A stretch of DNA of 37,146 bases from Clostridia bacterium (lineage in GTDB: Bacteria; Bacillota_A; Clostridia; Oscillospirales; Acutalibacteraceae), in NCBI GenBank assembly GCA_024699005.1, contig JAILQN010000350.1:1-37146 (forward strand), written 5' to 3'. Below are positions 23,554 through 30,240 of this stretch, in pieces (the stretch's first letter is position 1; every line of letters starts with the position of its first letter). The notes under the pieces are model-generated. The model saw only the letters and a program-made list of their open reading frames with translations. It ran no database searches and had not been told where the DNA came from. The position numbers were made by a program, and so were the translations under genes.

Positions 23554-24575
23554 CCCGTATACAGTTGATCTATCGCTGTGGCTGAACTTGTAACGATCTC
23601 CCTGCCTTTAACATAGTGTTTCAATGTCATTGCCGAGGTTGCGTGTCCTGCTGTCTGTTGAGTCAACTTGATATCCTTTGTTGTATCGTATAAGTCTGTC
23701 AATACGGTTGTCCGGAATCGTATCGGGGTAATCTTGCCGTTGAACTGCGTTTCCCTCTGTATGCGTTCACACATTCGCCTGACTGCCGTATAGCTTAAAG
23801 GGGAATCACCGCCGATAATGTAACCGCTCTTGACCGTTGCCGAGGCGAGATACCGGGATGCGATACCCGATAAACCAATGACGCGCTTGCTTTGCTCTGT
23901 CTTTGGCTCCTTCACTTCCGGCTGGTTGCGTGTGGGATGCGTGACCGCTCTCCGGATATAAAGCCTCTTGTTGTCAATATCGACATCCTGCCATTGTAAA
24001 CCGAGGACTTCTTCAAGTCTGAGAGGATGAAACATCTGTAAGGCTAAATACAATCTGTCTTGCTCTCCCTGAATATCGTCAATATGTGCCGCCAAATACT
24101 GCATCTCTTCAACGCTGTAAGGGGGCGTGTCCTTGCTGACGTTGCCTTCGATCTTCAAGCGTGAGGATTTAAGAGGGTTCTTGTCTATGATATCATCATC
24201 AACTGCGGATTCCAATATCTGATTAAGAACCATCTTCACCTTGTCCTTTGTCGCTTTGGCTCCGTTTATCGAGTTAAAGAGCTGCTGTAAATCGCTGACC
24301 CTGATATCTTCAACATCCATATCACCGAAAGCAGGCAATAGATAATTCGTCAATTGCCGATCATAGCAAGCTGCGGTTGCTGTGGAAACATTCGGAACGG
24401 AATACACGTTGAACCATTCGAGGGCGTAATCGCGGAAGTTGTGCCTTTGCTTTTGCTCCGGTGCATTACCGCGACTTATGGAAACAATCTTGTTGCAATA
24501 GTCTTGTTCGTTGTTCGCGTGAATCCAATGGGAAACACCATCAACAGATACGCGTCTGTTGATCCTATAATTCAT
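23514..24575 (-). CDS. Tyrosine recombinase / phage-type integrase
   Basis: The 353-residue product (from ATG 24575) has an arm-binding N-terminus, a SAM-like core-binding domain (about 45-130, RDYALEWFNVYSVPNVS) and a catalytic domain (about 150-345). Catalytic residues are Arg186 (HPLRLEEVLGLQW), Lys225, Arg288, His311 (AGHATSAMT) and Tyr321 (KHYVKG). The usual His of the HxxR box is Ile (IRFR). AGGAG lies 11 bases before ATG 24575; the frame stays open to 24659 without a better ribosome binding site. The gene faces attL, as expected for an element integrating into a tRNA. Confidence 0.92.
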   Translation of the reverse strand: MNYRINRRVSVDGVSHWIHANNEQDYCNKIVSISRGNAPEQKQRHNFRDYALEWFNVYSVPNVSTATAACYDRQLTNYLLPAFGDMDVEDIRVSDLQQLFNSINGAKATKDKVKMVLNQILESAVDDDIIDKNPLKSSRLKIEGNVSKDTPPYSVEEMQYLAAHIDDIQGEQDRLYLALQMFHPLRLEEVLGLQWQDVDIDNKRLYIRRAVTHPTRNQPEVKEPKTEQSKRVIGLSGIASRYLASATVKSGYIIGGDSPLSYTAVRRMCERIQRETQFNGKITPIRFRTTVLTDLYDTTKDIKLTQQTAGHATSAMTLKHYVKGREIVTSSATAIDQLYTGKNCTFIAPAQTP

Positions 24576-24804
24576 TTCTTTATCAACTCCTATCGTCTGA
24601 GTTGATACATCATTTATGCATATTAAATTGTCAAGGTTCTTACCTTCATATTTTAACACATTGCCGATATCATTGTAAAGACTGTATAATAAATCGGCAT
24701 CTATTCTAACTTCTATCTAAATCAAGACCTTTCACTATAACATATTTCTAAAACATTTTAAAACTACCGAAAAAAATCGAAAACCGAAATCATAAACCAA
24801 CATA

Positions 24805-24858
24805 CGATATATAGAGGTTATATCGCTAAATATTTAAACAATATACAATATATTGTAT
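24805..24858. repeat. Two palindromes upstream of the integrase
   Basis: CGATATA-N7-TATATCG (24805-24825) and the perfect 16-bp palindrome ATACAATATATTGTAT (24843-24858). They may be regulator or recombination-directionality sites. Apart from these, and TTCGG-rich short repeats at 24860-24970, I see no gene in 24576-25010. Confidence 0.5.
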
Positions 24859-25010
24859 CATTTCGGGAGAAGGAAACCGACATCGAAACATTCGGAGATT
24901 ATTGTCAATAATTTGTCATTTATTACTGTTTCGGGAAAATTCGGGATTCATCGGAATGTTCGGAGTCTATGCCTGTTCTGTTCTGACTTCACCGAAAACT
25001 GCTGATAAAT

Positions 25011-25180
25011 AGGTGGAGCCCTTCTAATACCATTACCTAATGTTAAACATTAAATAATTAAAGTCTTAATGTATTACATTACTTAATAATATTATATATA
25101 TTTATATATTATGTATTAGACGGCCTCCACCTCGTTTATAACGATCTGCATTTTTAAACAAGGTGGAGAGCGTCTATTAC
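25011..25180. repeat. Three copies of a 20-bp motif around an AT-rich core
   Basis: The motif AGGTGGAGNNCNTCTANTAC occurs at 25011-25030 (plus), 25113-25132 (minus) and 25161-25180 (plus). The last two form an inverted repeat. Between copies 1 and 2 lies about 80 bases of almost pure A/T (25031-25112). The layout resembles an origin of replication or transfer. Confidence 0.65.
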
Positions 25181-25217
25181 TATTCTGTATTATTTATAAT
25201 ATCTTGTAATATTTCTC

Positions 25218-25288
25218 TGTACAATACGTACATACCCTCTGCACAAATTGTACATACCCTCTGCACGATCTGTGCATACCCTATGTAC
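25218..25288. repeat. Iteron-like array, 22-bp period
   Basis: Three 17-bp units at 25228-25244, 25250-25266 and 25272-25288. Each is an imperfect inverted repeat GTRCA-N7-TGYAC. Adjacent units are separated by 5 bases, and another TGTAC half-site lies at 25218-25222. A protein binding as a dimer along one DNA face is likely. Confidence 0.7.
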
Positions 25289-25297
25289 ATTTGCGCG

Positions 25298-25690
25298 TTA
25301 TAGCGTCATCGCTGCTTCGAGTTCGTCCAATGCACCGCTCATCGCTTTTCGGTTTTTCTCTTGCCGTTCCGGTGGTATCTCCTGCGGGGGAGGGAGTTCA
25401 AAAAATGTGTATGAGTTGCCGCCGTTACAAACCAAATAACCCTTATCCGTTAATTTTTCAACGGCTCTGCGATAATCGGTAATCCCTGAGTTTATGCAAT
25501 CGACTTTTGACAAATAAAAGGTAAATCCATTCTGATTTTGATTCAGATAAAACCATAATTTAAAGGCGTCACCCTTTAAGTCCATTAATGCCTGATCGCT
25601 TGCCGCAATATTAAAAATCGAATATATATGCGCTCTGTCGCTGGTTACTTTCCTGACAGTGATTCGTTTTGAGTTCGGATAACCTGCCAT
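25298..25690 (-). CDS. Winged-helix DNA-binding protein (replication-initiator-like)
   Basis: The 130-residue product has a central winged-helix pattern: GDAFKLWFYLNQNQNGFTFYL (about 39-59, given by GDAFKLWFYLNQN), then GITDYRRAVEKLTDKGYLV (recognition helix and wing, about 68-87). This resembles small HTH proteins of phage and ICE replication modules. Its ATG overlaps the HNH gene's stop (TAATG), so it is translationally coupled and last in a three-gene operon. The iteron-like array begins 10 bases after its stop codon, which makes it a candidate binder. Function is inference. Confidence 0.6.
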   Translation of the reverse strand: MAGYPNSKRITVRKVTSDRAHIYSIFNIAASDQALMDLKGDAFKLWFYLNQNQNGFTFYLSKVDCINSGITDYRRAVEKLTDKGYLVCNGGNSYTFFELPPPQEIPPERQEKNRKAMSGALDELEAAMTL

Positions 25691-26451
25691 TAAACCGTTG
25701 CCTCCGTCTGCTTCGTCAAGGCGTCCTCATTCAGTTGCCGGATTCGTTCGATCTCTGCCTGGTATTGTTCCCTGAGCTTATCATTCTGCGGATAATCTCT
25801 GACCGCTTTACTCATCTTATCCAGCTGCCTGTGTTCCGTTTGCCAAAAACACCATAATAAATTCTCTGGTCTGTTATCTTTTCTGATGCCATTGCAATGG
25901 TGTACGCTGTCGCATCCGCGCGGATTCGCAAGCATTACCATTGCAACGATCTGATGCCCTAATAAAGATTTATCCTCGCCATCAACCGACATATTATATT
26001 GTAGATAACCGTGAGCAACGATCTGCGGAGGAATAATACTTCCTCGTACCGCATTAATAACGATATCCTCATCCGGATTGTAAAAGTAAGGATATCTGCC
26101 CGGAATGACGAAATAACGGCCGCGTTCGGGTATGGGATCGCGTTCTGTGAGCTTGTCGGAAACCTCGCCTGAATCGTAATGCCAACGCCCTGACTCGTCC
26201 TGAAAGCAATTTTTAAACTTGCCGTTCCTGGTGTACTGATTTAATGACGCTCCGCTGACCTGATAATGTTTTGTAATGAAATTTGAATTTACCGTGTCGA
26301 TCTCTTTGAGCTTGTTACCGGAAACCGCCTTATAATACTGCTTGCCTTTTCTATAGTACGGATCGCCGTTCCTGTTCGCCGGAACAAAGCCGAACTGTGC
26401 AAAATAACCTTTAAAATAATCTGTTAAATCTATGATCTTTTCTTTAATCAA
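25690..26451 (-). CDS. HNH endonuclease-domain protein
   Basis: The 253-residue product has a C-terminal HNH_3-type motif: LLGHQIVAMVM (about 165), CDSVHHCNGIRKDNRPENLLW (about 180-200; key residues His-His, Asn-Gly and the NRPENLLW ending). The N-terminal 150 residues are unfamiliar and aromatic-rich (YYRKGKQYYKAV). The start is TTG 26451, seven bases after a GAGGT that lies in the end of the upstream HTH gene. It could be a homing-type nuclease, a restriction factor of the element, or a nicking enzyme for the nearby cis array. It lies between two DNA-binding protein genes, with overlaps or a gap of only 5 bases. Confidence 0.75.
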   Translation of the reverse strand: MIKEKIIDLTDYFKGYFAQFGFVPANRNGDPYYRKGKQYYKAVSGNKLKEIDTVNSNFITKHYQVSGASLNQYTRNGKFKNCFQDESGRWHYDSGEVSDKLTERDPIPERGRYFVIPGRYPYFYNPDEDIVINAVRGSIIPPQIVAHGYLQYNMSVDGEDKSLLGHQIVAMVMLANPRGCDSVHHCNGIRKDNRPENLLWCFWQTEHRQLDKMSKAVRDYPQNDKLREQYQAEIERIRQLNEDALTKQTEATV

Positions 26452-26456
26452 TATTA

Positions 26457-26669
26457 TTACCTCATTTCAATCTTTTTCATTTCTTCGTTTGCCTTCGTTA
26501 AAATACTGATATACTTTTGTATTCTGTCCTGCAATCCACTTGAAATCTTCAGGCCGCCTGAAAACCACCTTGTCAAAGTCTGGCTTGATATGCCTAACCG
26601 TCGACTAAATGTTGAAATCGGAATACCGACCTCATTTAAGACCTGCTTTGTCATCATCGCTGAGTTCAT
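26457..26669 (-). CDS. Small XRE/Cro-like HTH regulator
   Basis: The 70-residue product carries one helix-turn-helix: GIPISTFSRRLGISSQTLTRW (about 15-35, key part FSRRLGISSQTLTRWF). This is the Cro/CI or MerR-like minimal type. A strong ribosome binding site AGGAGG lies eight bases before the ATG. It is the first gene of the leftward operon driven by the promoter at 26868-26896 and could autoregulate it. Confidence 0.7.
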   Translation of the reverse strand: MNSAMMTKQVLNEVGIPISTFSRRLGISSQTLTRWFSGGLKISSGLQDRIQKYISILTKANEEMKKIEMR

Positions 26670-26867
26670 CTACTTCGCCTCCTCTCCATATACCGCACAA
26701 AAAGGAAAAATCCCCGATCCCTATAACGGGAACCGAGGCAACCGCTGAACGACCACAACATATACACTGTTCCCAAAAATTAAAGCCACCGACTGTCTCA
26801 CCATAAAAAAAACATCTCAAATGTTGCGGTGTATTGTAAAGATATATTGCTATCTCTCTACACTGCT

Positions 26868-26896
26868 ACTATACCATATCTAAAAAAGAAAGTCAA
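26868..26896 (-). promoter_or_regulatory. Promoter of the HTH-HNH-winged-helix operon
   Basis: On the minus strand: TTGACT (26896-26891), 17 bases, TATAGT (26873-26868). The leader of about 190 bases contains a small ACATTTGAGATGT hairpin followed by a T-run. Confidence 0.75.
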
Positions 26897-26985
26897 CCCT
26901 ATTTCAAAGAATTTTTATAAATTTTAAATATTTTTTGAGTCTGTAACTGACTTACAGATATATATAATATACAGATTTTTAAATG

Positions 26986-27017
26986 ATAAGTCTCCCGCGA
27001 TTATGCAGGAGACTTAT
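26986..27017. terminator. Hairpin, probable bidirectional terminator
   Basis: ATAAGTCTCC (26986-26995) pairs with GGAGACTTAT (27008-27017), flanked by A- and T-rich runs. It probably ends leftward transcription from the RHH gene. Between here and 27315 I see only a G9 tract (27033-27041), an ATATCCGTT/AACGGATAT hairpin (27188-27221) and a 15-bp sequence GCTTGCCGGGAGCGT (27066-27080) repeated at 29126-29140. Confidence 0.6.
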
Positions 27018-27315
27018 TTATATTCATATATAGGGGGGGGGTAATCCCTCCGGGAGAAAATCACCGCTTGCCGGGAGCGTCACCGTCTGACTGCGGGGCG
27101 GGATATTTGCCGAAATTTTCGACCGAAACGCCGCCGACCGGAGCCGGGGCGGAACGTGTCACCGGAATGATTGTACTGGAAAACATCATATCCGTTATCA
27201 CGGAAATTCATAAACGGATATATGGCGGAAAATGTTTCGAGCCATAACGCCGACCGGGAATTGTTCGATATTTGGTTTTTCTTGCTTGTTTATAAACCGT
27301 AAAAAAATAAAAGTC

Positions 27316-27555
27316 TTATTCGGCTGCATCCTGATCGTGTCCTGCGGGATGCTCTGCGATGTAGCAGTCTATCGCCCGGTTGATATAGGCGTTGAGGCTC
27401 ATCCCTTCGGGAACGTATCCGACAATGATATCTTTCTTACCCTTTGGAACGACAAGATTGATGCGATCGTATTTCTCTTTGAGATTTGCGTCATTCCATT
27501 TTTTATTAGCGCGTTTCTTCGCCTCGCTCATCTTTTTGTTATTATTCTCTGTCAT
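27316..27555 (-). CDS. Small ribbon-helix-helix-type protein (Arc-like)
   Basis: The 79-residue product has a Lys/Asn-rich N-terminus (SEAKKRANKKWNDAN). A short strand DRINLVVPKGKKD then precedes a helix pair ending MSLNAYINRAIDCYI, the pattern of Arc-type RHH proteins common on clostridial mobile elements. GGAGGT lies seven bases before ATG 27555. It is transcribed away from the operator cluster at 27611-27702, and its own promoter contains one operator, so it is the best candidate for the regulator of this region. Confidence 0.7.
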   Translation of the reverse strand: MTENNNKKMSEAKKRANKKWNDANLKEKYDRINLVVPKGKKDIIVGYVPEGMSLNAYINRAIDCYIAEHPAGHDQDAAE

Positions 27556-27597
27556 AATATATACCTCCGTGATTTGAATTTTTCACCGGAATATGAT

Positions 27598-27628
27598 ATC
27601 ATAAATGATGCACTTATGCAAGTGTCAA
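27598..27628 (-). promoter_or_regulatory. Promoter of the RHH gene containing operator O1
   Basis: On the minus strand: TTGACA (27628-27623) and TATGAT (27603-27598, 19-base spacer) or TTTATG (17-base spacer). The operator CACTTATGCAAGTG (27611-27624) covers the spacer and the end of the -35. Confidence 0.55.
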
Positions 27629-27725
27629 ACTGCACAAATTTATACACTTATGTTTGTGCAACATTTTTTGAAAAAACTATTGACTTTGCACTTATGTAAG
27701 TGTATAATGGCATCGTCAGTTGAGA
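27611..27725 (+). promoter_or_regulatory. Regulated promoter cassette A
   Basis: Promoter TTGACT (27680-27685), 17 bases, TATAAT (27703-27708). Operator-like sites CACTTATG-N-AAGTG occur at 27611-27624, 27645-27658 (variant TTTGTG) and 27689-27702, the last filling the promoter spacer. An 8-bp inverted repeat TGCACAAA/TTTGTGCA (27631-27660) spans the middle site. It drives the 42-residue microprotein. It is nearly the same as cassette B at 28012-28126. Confidence 0.88.
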
Positions 27726-27815
27726 GAGCGAGGGAGTCAAAGTTCCCGAAGGAAATCTGGGTTGACCTTGTTGGTACAAGAATAATGACAAGCTCGGGTG
27801 CCTCGCCTCTCTAAA
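27721..27815 (+). ncRNA. Structured leader or small RNA before the microprotein gene
   Basis: The transcript from cassette A would begin near 27715. GAGAGAGCGAGG (27722-27733) can pair with CCTCGCCTCTC (27801-27811) with one bulge. The stem closes a 67-base region containing a GGGA...TCCC hairpin and CTTGT/ACAAG pairing. Cassette B lacks this RNA, so it is specific to copy A. Confidence 0.45.
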
Positions 27816-27845
27816 GACTAAAACACTGGAAAGGAACTTTTAACA

Positions 27846-27974
27846 ATGTTCGATTTATTTGCCGATATGAAAGATTGCTTTAATACGTTCTGTGAAGATG
27901 CAGATCGGGAGATTGACCGCCTGAAGGAGCAACAGAAAAGAGAGCTTGACCGGAAGGATGAAAATACAGACTGA
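27846..27974 (+). CDS. 42-residue acidic/basic helical microprotein
   Basis: ATG 27846 follows AAAGGAAC by about eight bases. The product starts MFDLFADMKDCFNTFCED and continues as a highly charged, probably coiled helix (DREIDRLKEQQKRELDRKD). A consensus promoter lies upstream, and a terminator whose stem begins at its stop codon lies immediately downstream, which together support a real gene. I recognise no family. It could be a small regulator or an anti-repressor. Confidence 0.65.
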   Translation: MFDLFADMKDCFNTFCEDADREIDRLKEQQKRELDRKDENTD

Positions 27975-27998
27975 GAGCGGGGGAACCGCTCTTTTATT
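27974..27998 (+). terminator. Rho-independent terminator overlapping the microprotein stop
   Basis: AGAGCGG (27974-27980), loop GGGAA, CCGCTCT (27986-27992), then TTTATTATTT. Confidence 0.88.
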
Positions 27999-28011
27999 AT
28001 TTAGATAAATA

Positions 28012-28126
28012 CACTTATGCAGGTGTACATTTTGCACAAAATAATGCACTTATGTTTGTGTATGTTTTTTCAAAAAAAATCTTGACAATACACTTATGCA
28101 AGTGTATAATAGCATTGTCAGTTGAG
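28012..28126 (+). promoter_or_regulatory. Regulated promoter cassette B (copy of cassette A)
   Basis: Promoter TTGACA (28082-28087), 17 bases, TATAAT (28105-28110). Operator-like sites lie at 28012-28025 (CACTTATGCAGGTG), 28047-28060 and 28091-28104, with the same spacing as in cassette A to within one base. The same GTCAGTTGAGA follows both. It drives the gene at 28160. Confidence 0.88.
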
Positions 28127-28159
28127 ACAAGACCAAATAACCGAAAGGGAGACAATACA

Positions 28160-28483
28160 ATGAAATTCAATCTTTCATTAATAATGAAAAGAGCGTGGAC
28201 GATCTTTAAGAAAATGGGCGTGACCTTCGGGGAAGCACTTCATAGGAGCTGGCAGGCGGCGAAAGCTGAACCCGTCAACGCCGAGAGGATTCAGAAAGCA
28301 AAAGCCGAGGCGGGCATTGTGGAAGAAACAAACACCTGGGCGGGCTGGCGTGATCTTGGTTATATGGTATCTCACGGAATGAAAGCTTTATTCGGATGTG
28401 ATCTCATCTATGCAAGCAAAGGTGACGGGGAAATATATAAAGCCCGGTTCTTTGGAAAAAGTCAAGTTGAGGCAATCGCCTAA
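28160..28483 (+). CDS. Conserved small protein of mobile elements, function unknown
   Basis: The 107-residue product starts MKFNLSLIMKRAWTIFKKMG and contains GEALHRSWQAAKAE (about 28-41). This MKRAW...F.EALxxSW pattern is familiar from small proteins on Firmicute phages and integrative elements, whose function I do not know. The middle is Trp-rich (NTWAGWRDLGYM). Ribosome binding site AAAGGGAG precedes ATG 28160. The gene is under cassette B and probably co-transcribed with 28541. Confidence 0.75.
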   Translation: MKFNLSLIMKRAWTIFKKMGVTFGEALHRSWQAAKAEPVNAERIQKAKAEAGIVEETNTWAGWRDLGYMVSHGMKALFGCDLIYASKGDGEIYKARFFGKSQVEAIA

Positions 28484-28540
28484 CAATAAACAATCAGCTG
28501 ACCTATCGGCTGTTATACGGGGAGGAAGGCAAACACCGAT

Positions 28541-28840
28541 ATGAAATATTACGCGACATACGACATTTACGACCTTGAGGGATATGAAATATCTGATCTC
28601 TTTGCGTTCCCGACGCGGGCGGCGCGTGATGCTTGGGTAGAGTTCAGGGATGACTGTTCGGTCCTCTTCGGAAGGAACGCCGACAACGCATTATTCGAGA
28701 GACGCGCAATCGACGGTGTAGAGGTTGCGGATGCAAAAAGAATAATCAAGGATGGTGAATACTGGTTCATCGAAAGTGATGAATATCTGCCCGGCGTGAA
28801 GATATATGTTGCTTATCCGCTGCGGTTTGGATGGAAATAG
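28541..28840 (+). CDS. Hypothetical protein of the element
   Basis: The 99-residue product is acidic and aromatic-rich (YYATYDIYDLEGYEISDLF at the start; ARDAWVEFRDDC in the middle). It has no transmembrane segment or motif that I recognise. A purine-rich GGGGAGGAAGG lies upstream of ATG 28541 at a rather long distance. It follows the gene at 28160 by 57 bases and is followed by a terminator, so the two form one unit under cassette B. An antirestriction or host-takeover role would be a guess. Confidence 0.65.
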   Translation: MKYYATYDIYDLEGYEISDLFAFPTRAARDAWVEFRDDCSVLFGRNADNALFERRAIDGVEVADAKRIIKDGEYWFIESDEYLPGVKIYVAYPLRFGWK

Positions 28841-28873
28841 AACGAACTGAAAGACCTTGACGGAGAATATAAG

Positions 28874-28904
28874 AAGCGGCTGAAAGATGCCGCTTTGATT
28901 TTTG
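28874..28904 (+). terminator. Terminator of the cassette-B operon
   Basis: AAGCGGC (28874-28880), 8-base loop, GCCGCTT (28889-28895), then TGATTTTTG. In 28905-29221 I see no gene. Confidence 0.75.
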
Positions 28905-29221
28905 CGCGTTGAACCCCTTGTAATTCTTTAGGTTTGAGCAATGGAATCTTTAGCAATGATATGATATAACCTTTTAATATTGGAATGTGAAACTGTGGAA
29001 ACAACAAGCGAGAACGCGCAGAAATCGACGAGAACGCACGATGCCCCTTTTATGGTATTGAATAATCAATAAAACAATACTTTTATATACGGCAAATCTG
29101 AGCGAGATTAGAACCATATACAATGGCTTGCCGGGAGCGTTTTGATAATCATAAAAAATGTAAACCATATCCGAATCGCTGATCTGTGTATGGAAAACGG
29201 AGCTTGACCGGAACTGAATAA

Positions 29222-29252
29222 GAAAAACGGCGGAGAGCTTGCCTCCTTGCCG
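29222..29252 (-). terminator. Terminator of the serine recombinase gene
   Basis: On the minus strand, CGGCAAGGAG pairs with CTCTCCGCCG (imperfect), followed by TTTTTC. Confidence 0.7.
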
Positions 29253-29262
29253 TGTCCGTGTT

Positions 29263-29832
29263 TTATGCTGTCGCTGTCTGTCGATCTTTTAAGAGTTTAT
29301 CGAGTGTCGGTCTGCTGACGCCGAGAGCCTTTGCAAACTGAACCTTGTTTATTTCGCGCCTGTTATATCGTTCTAACAGTTCGCGGAATAATGATTCATC
29401 GATCTGCTTGACCTGGCCGCCTTTATACTTGCCGTCACGTTTTGCGACTGCGATGCCTTCGCGCTGCCGTTCAAGAAGATTTGCACGTTCAAATTCGGCT
29501 ATCGCGGAAATCATTGTCAACATCAATTTACCCGTTGCCGTGTTGGTGTCAATATTCTCTTTATGTGATACAAGAAAAACACCTTTGCTCTTGAGTGTTT
29601 CAACGATCTGTAAAAGGTCTGCTGTCGATCTTGCAAGCCTTGAGAAATCGTGTATATAAATCGTGTCTCCCTCTCTGACAAAATCGAGCATCTCTTTCAG
29701 CTTCGGTCTGTTGGTGTCCTTTGCGCTTGCCTTTTCAATGTAAGTCTTTTCTATGCCGTATTGTTTCAGTCCTTCGACCTGCCGGGCTTCGTTCTGTTCA
29801 ATCGTGCTGACGCGGATGTAAGCAACTTTCAT
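29263..29832 (-). CDS. Serine recombinase (resolvase/invertase family)
   Basis: The 189-residue product has the N-terminal catalytic domain with the nucleophile Ser9 in YIRVSTIEQN, HDFSRLARSTADLL (about 60-75) and ERANLLERQREGI (E-helix, about 115-130). A C-terminal helix-turn-helix (INKVQFAKALGVSRPTLDKLL) follows. The length is that of Tn3-type resolvases and Hin-type invertases, not large serine integrases. Possible roles are dimer resolution or DNA inversion. ATG 29832 follows GGGAG. It lies about 360 bases from attR. Confidence 0.92.
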   Translation of the reverse strand: MKVAYIRVSTIEQNEARQVEGLKQYGIEKTYIEKASAKDTNRPKLKEMLDFVREGDTIYIHDFSRLARSTADLLQIVETLKSKGVFLVSHKENIDTNTATGKLMLTMISAIAEFERANLLERQREGIAVAKRDGKYKGGQVKQIDESLFRELLERYNRREINKVQFAKALGVSRPTLDKLLKDRQTATA

Positions 29833-29866
29833 TTCGTATAATCTCCCTTGTTTGAATTTCAAGAGA

Positions 29867-29918
29867 ATAATATCACAATGTAAATTTAAAGTCAAACACT
29901 TTCTTTACATTTTGTAAA
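29867..29918 (-). promoter_or_regulatory. Promoter of the serine recombinase and inverted repeat
   Basis: On the minus strand: TTGACT (29895-29890), 17 bases, TATTAT (29872-29867). Just upstream is TTTAC-N5-GTAAA (29904-29918), a possible recombinase or regulator site. Confidence 0.65.
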
Positions 29919-29975
29919 ATAATTCAAAATTTAATTTAGATTTAACAGAATATGAGCTTGACCGAATGTCAATAT

Positions 29976-30041
29976 AGGGTATACCCTGATTTGACAAAAT
30001 AATAAACCTCCTGCGCCTGAAAGCAAAAGGGGGTGGTTTAT
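29976..30041. repeat. Palindrome and hairpin near attR
   Basis: The perfect palindrome AGGGTATACCCT (29976-29987), and a hairpin ATAAACC (30002-30008) with GGTTTAT (30035-30041) followed by TTTT. The latter may terminate transcription coming from outside the element. No gene is seen in 29919-30195. Confidence 0.5.
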
Positions 30042-30195
30042 ATTTTGGGAATAAAAAGGGAATCATAAAAACCTATAATGTGCGCTTCTTCACTGTCGCC
30101 GGGGATTTTTGGAACGAAAAAAGAACCTTGAACAATTATACAATATGCACAAATAATATATCAAAATTTTTGTAATTAATGTTTGTTTTTCAACA

Positions 30196-30240
30196 TTGGT
30201 AAGGACGAGGTCGCCGGTTCGAATCCGGCTAACAGCTCCA
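30196..30240. repeat. attR: 45-bp direct repeat at the right end of the element
   Basis: Exact copy of the tRNA-Thr 3' part (positions 32-76 of the tRNA, including CCA). Without the 5' half it cannot form a tRNA. Confidence 0.93.

Larger units (their letters stand above)
23203..30240. mobile_element. Integrative element of about 7.0 kb in tRNA-Thr
   Basis: The boundaries are the two 45-bp tRNA repeats. The contents are a tyrosine integrase next to attL, an HTH-HNH-winged-helix operon, a cis-acting repeat array, an RHH-type protein, duplicated regulated promoters, small unknown genes and a serine recombinase near attR. No relaxase, portal, terminase, capsid or type IV secretion gene can be seen, so it is neither a complete prophage nor an ICE. 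It may be a mobilisable island or satellite that borrows transfer functions. Noncoding DNA inside is much more AT-rich than the flanks. Confidence 0.88.

Noticed and set aside
25218..25288. CRISPR array
   Set aside because: The repeats are 17 bp with 5-base linkers and internal symmetry; spacers are far too short and no cas gene is near.
27232..27699. 155-codon plus-strand open frame
   Set aside because: It runs opposite the RHH gene and through the operator cluster, with no ribosome binding site; the RHH gene has a strong one.
30196..30240. A second tRNA gene
   Set aside because: Only the 3' part is present; the 5' acceptor strand and D arm are missing, so it is an attachment-site copy.
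23203..30240. Complete prophage or conjugative element
   Set aside because: No structural, packaging, lysis, relaxase, coupling-protein or secretion genes can be found in 7 kb.
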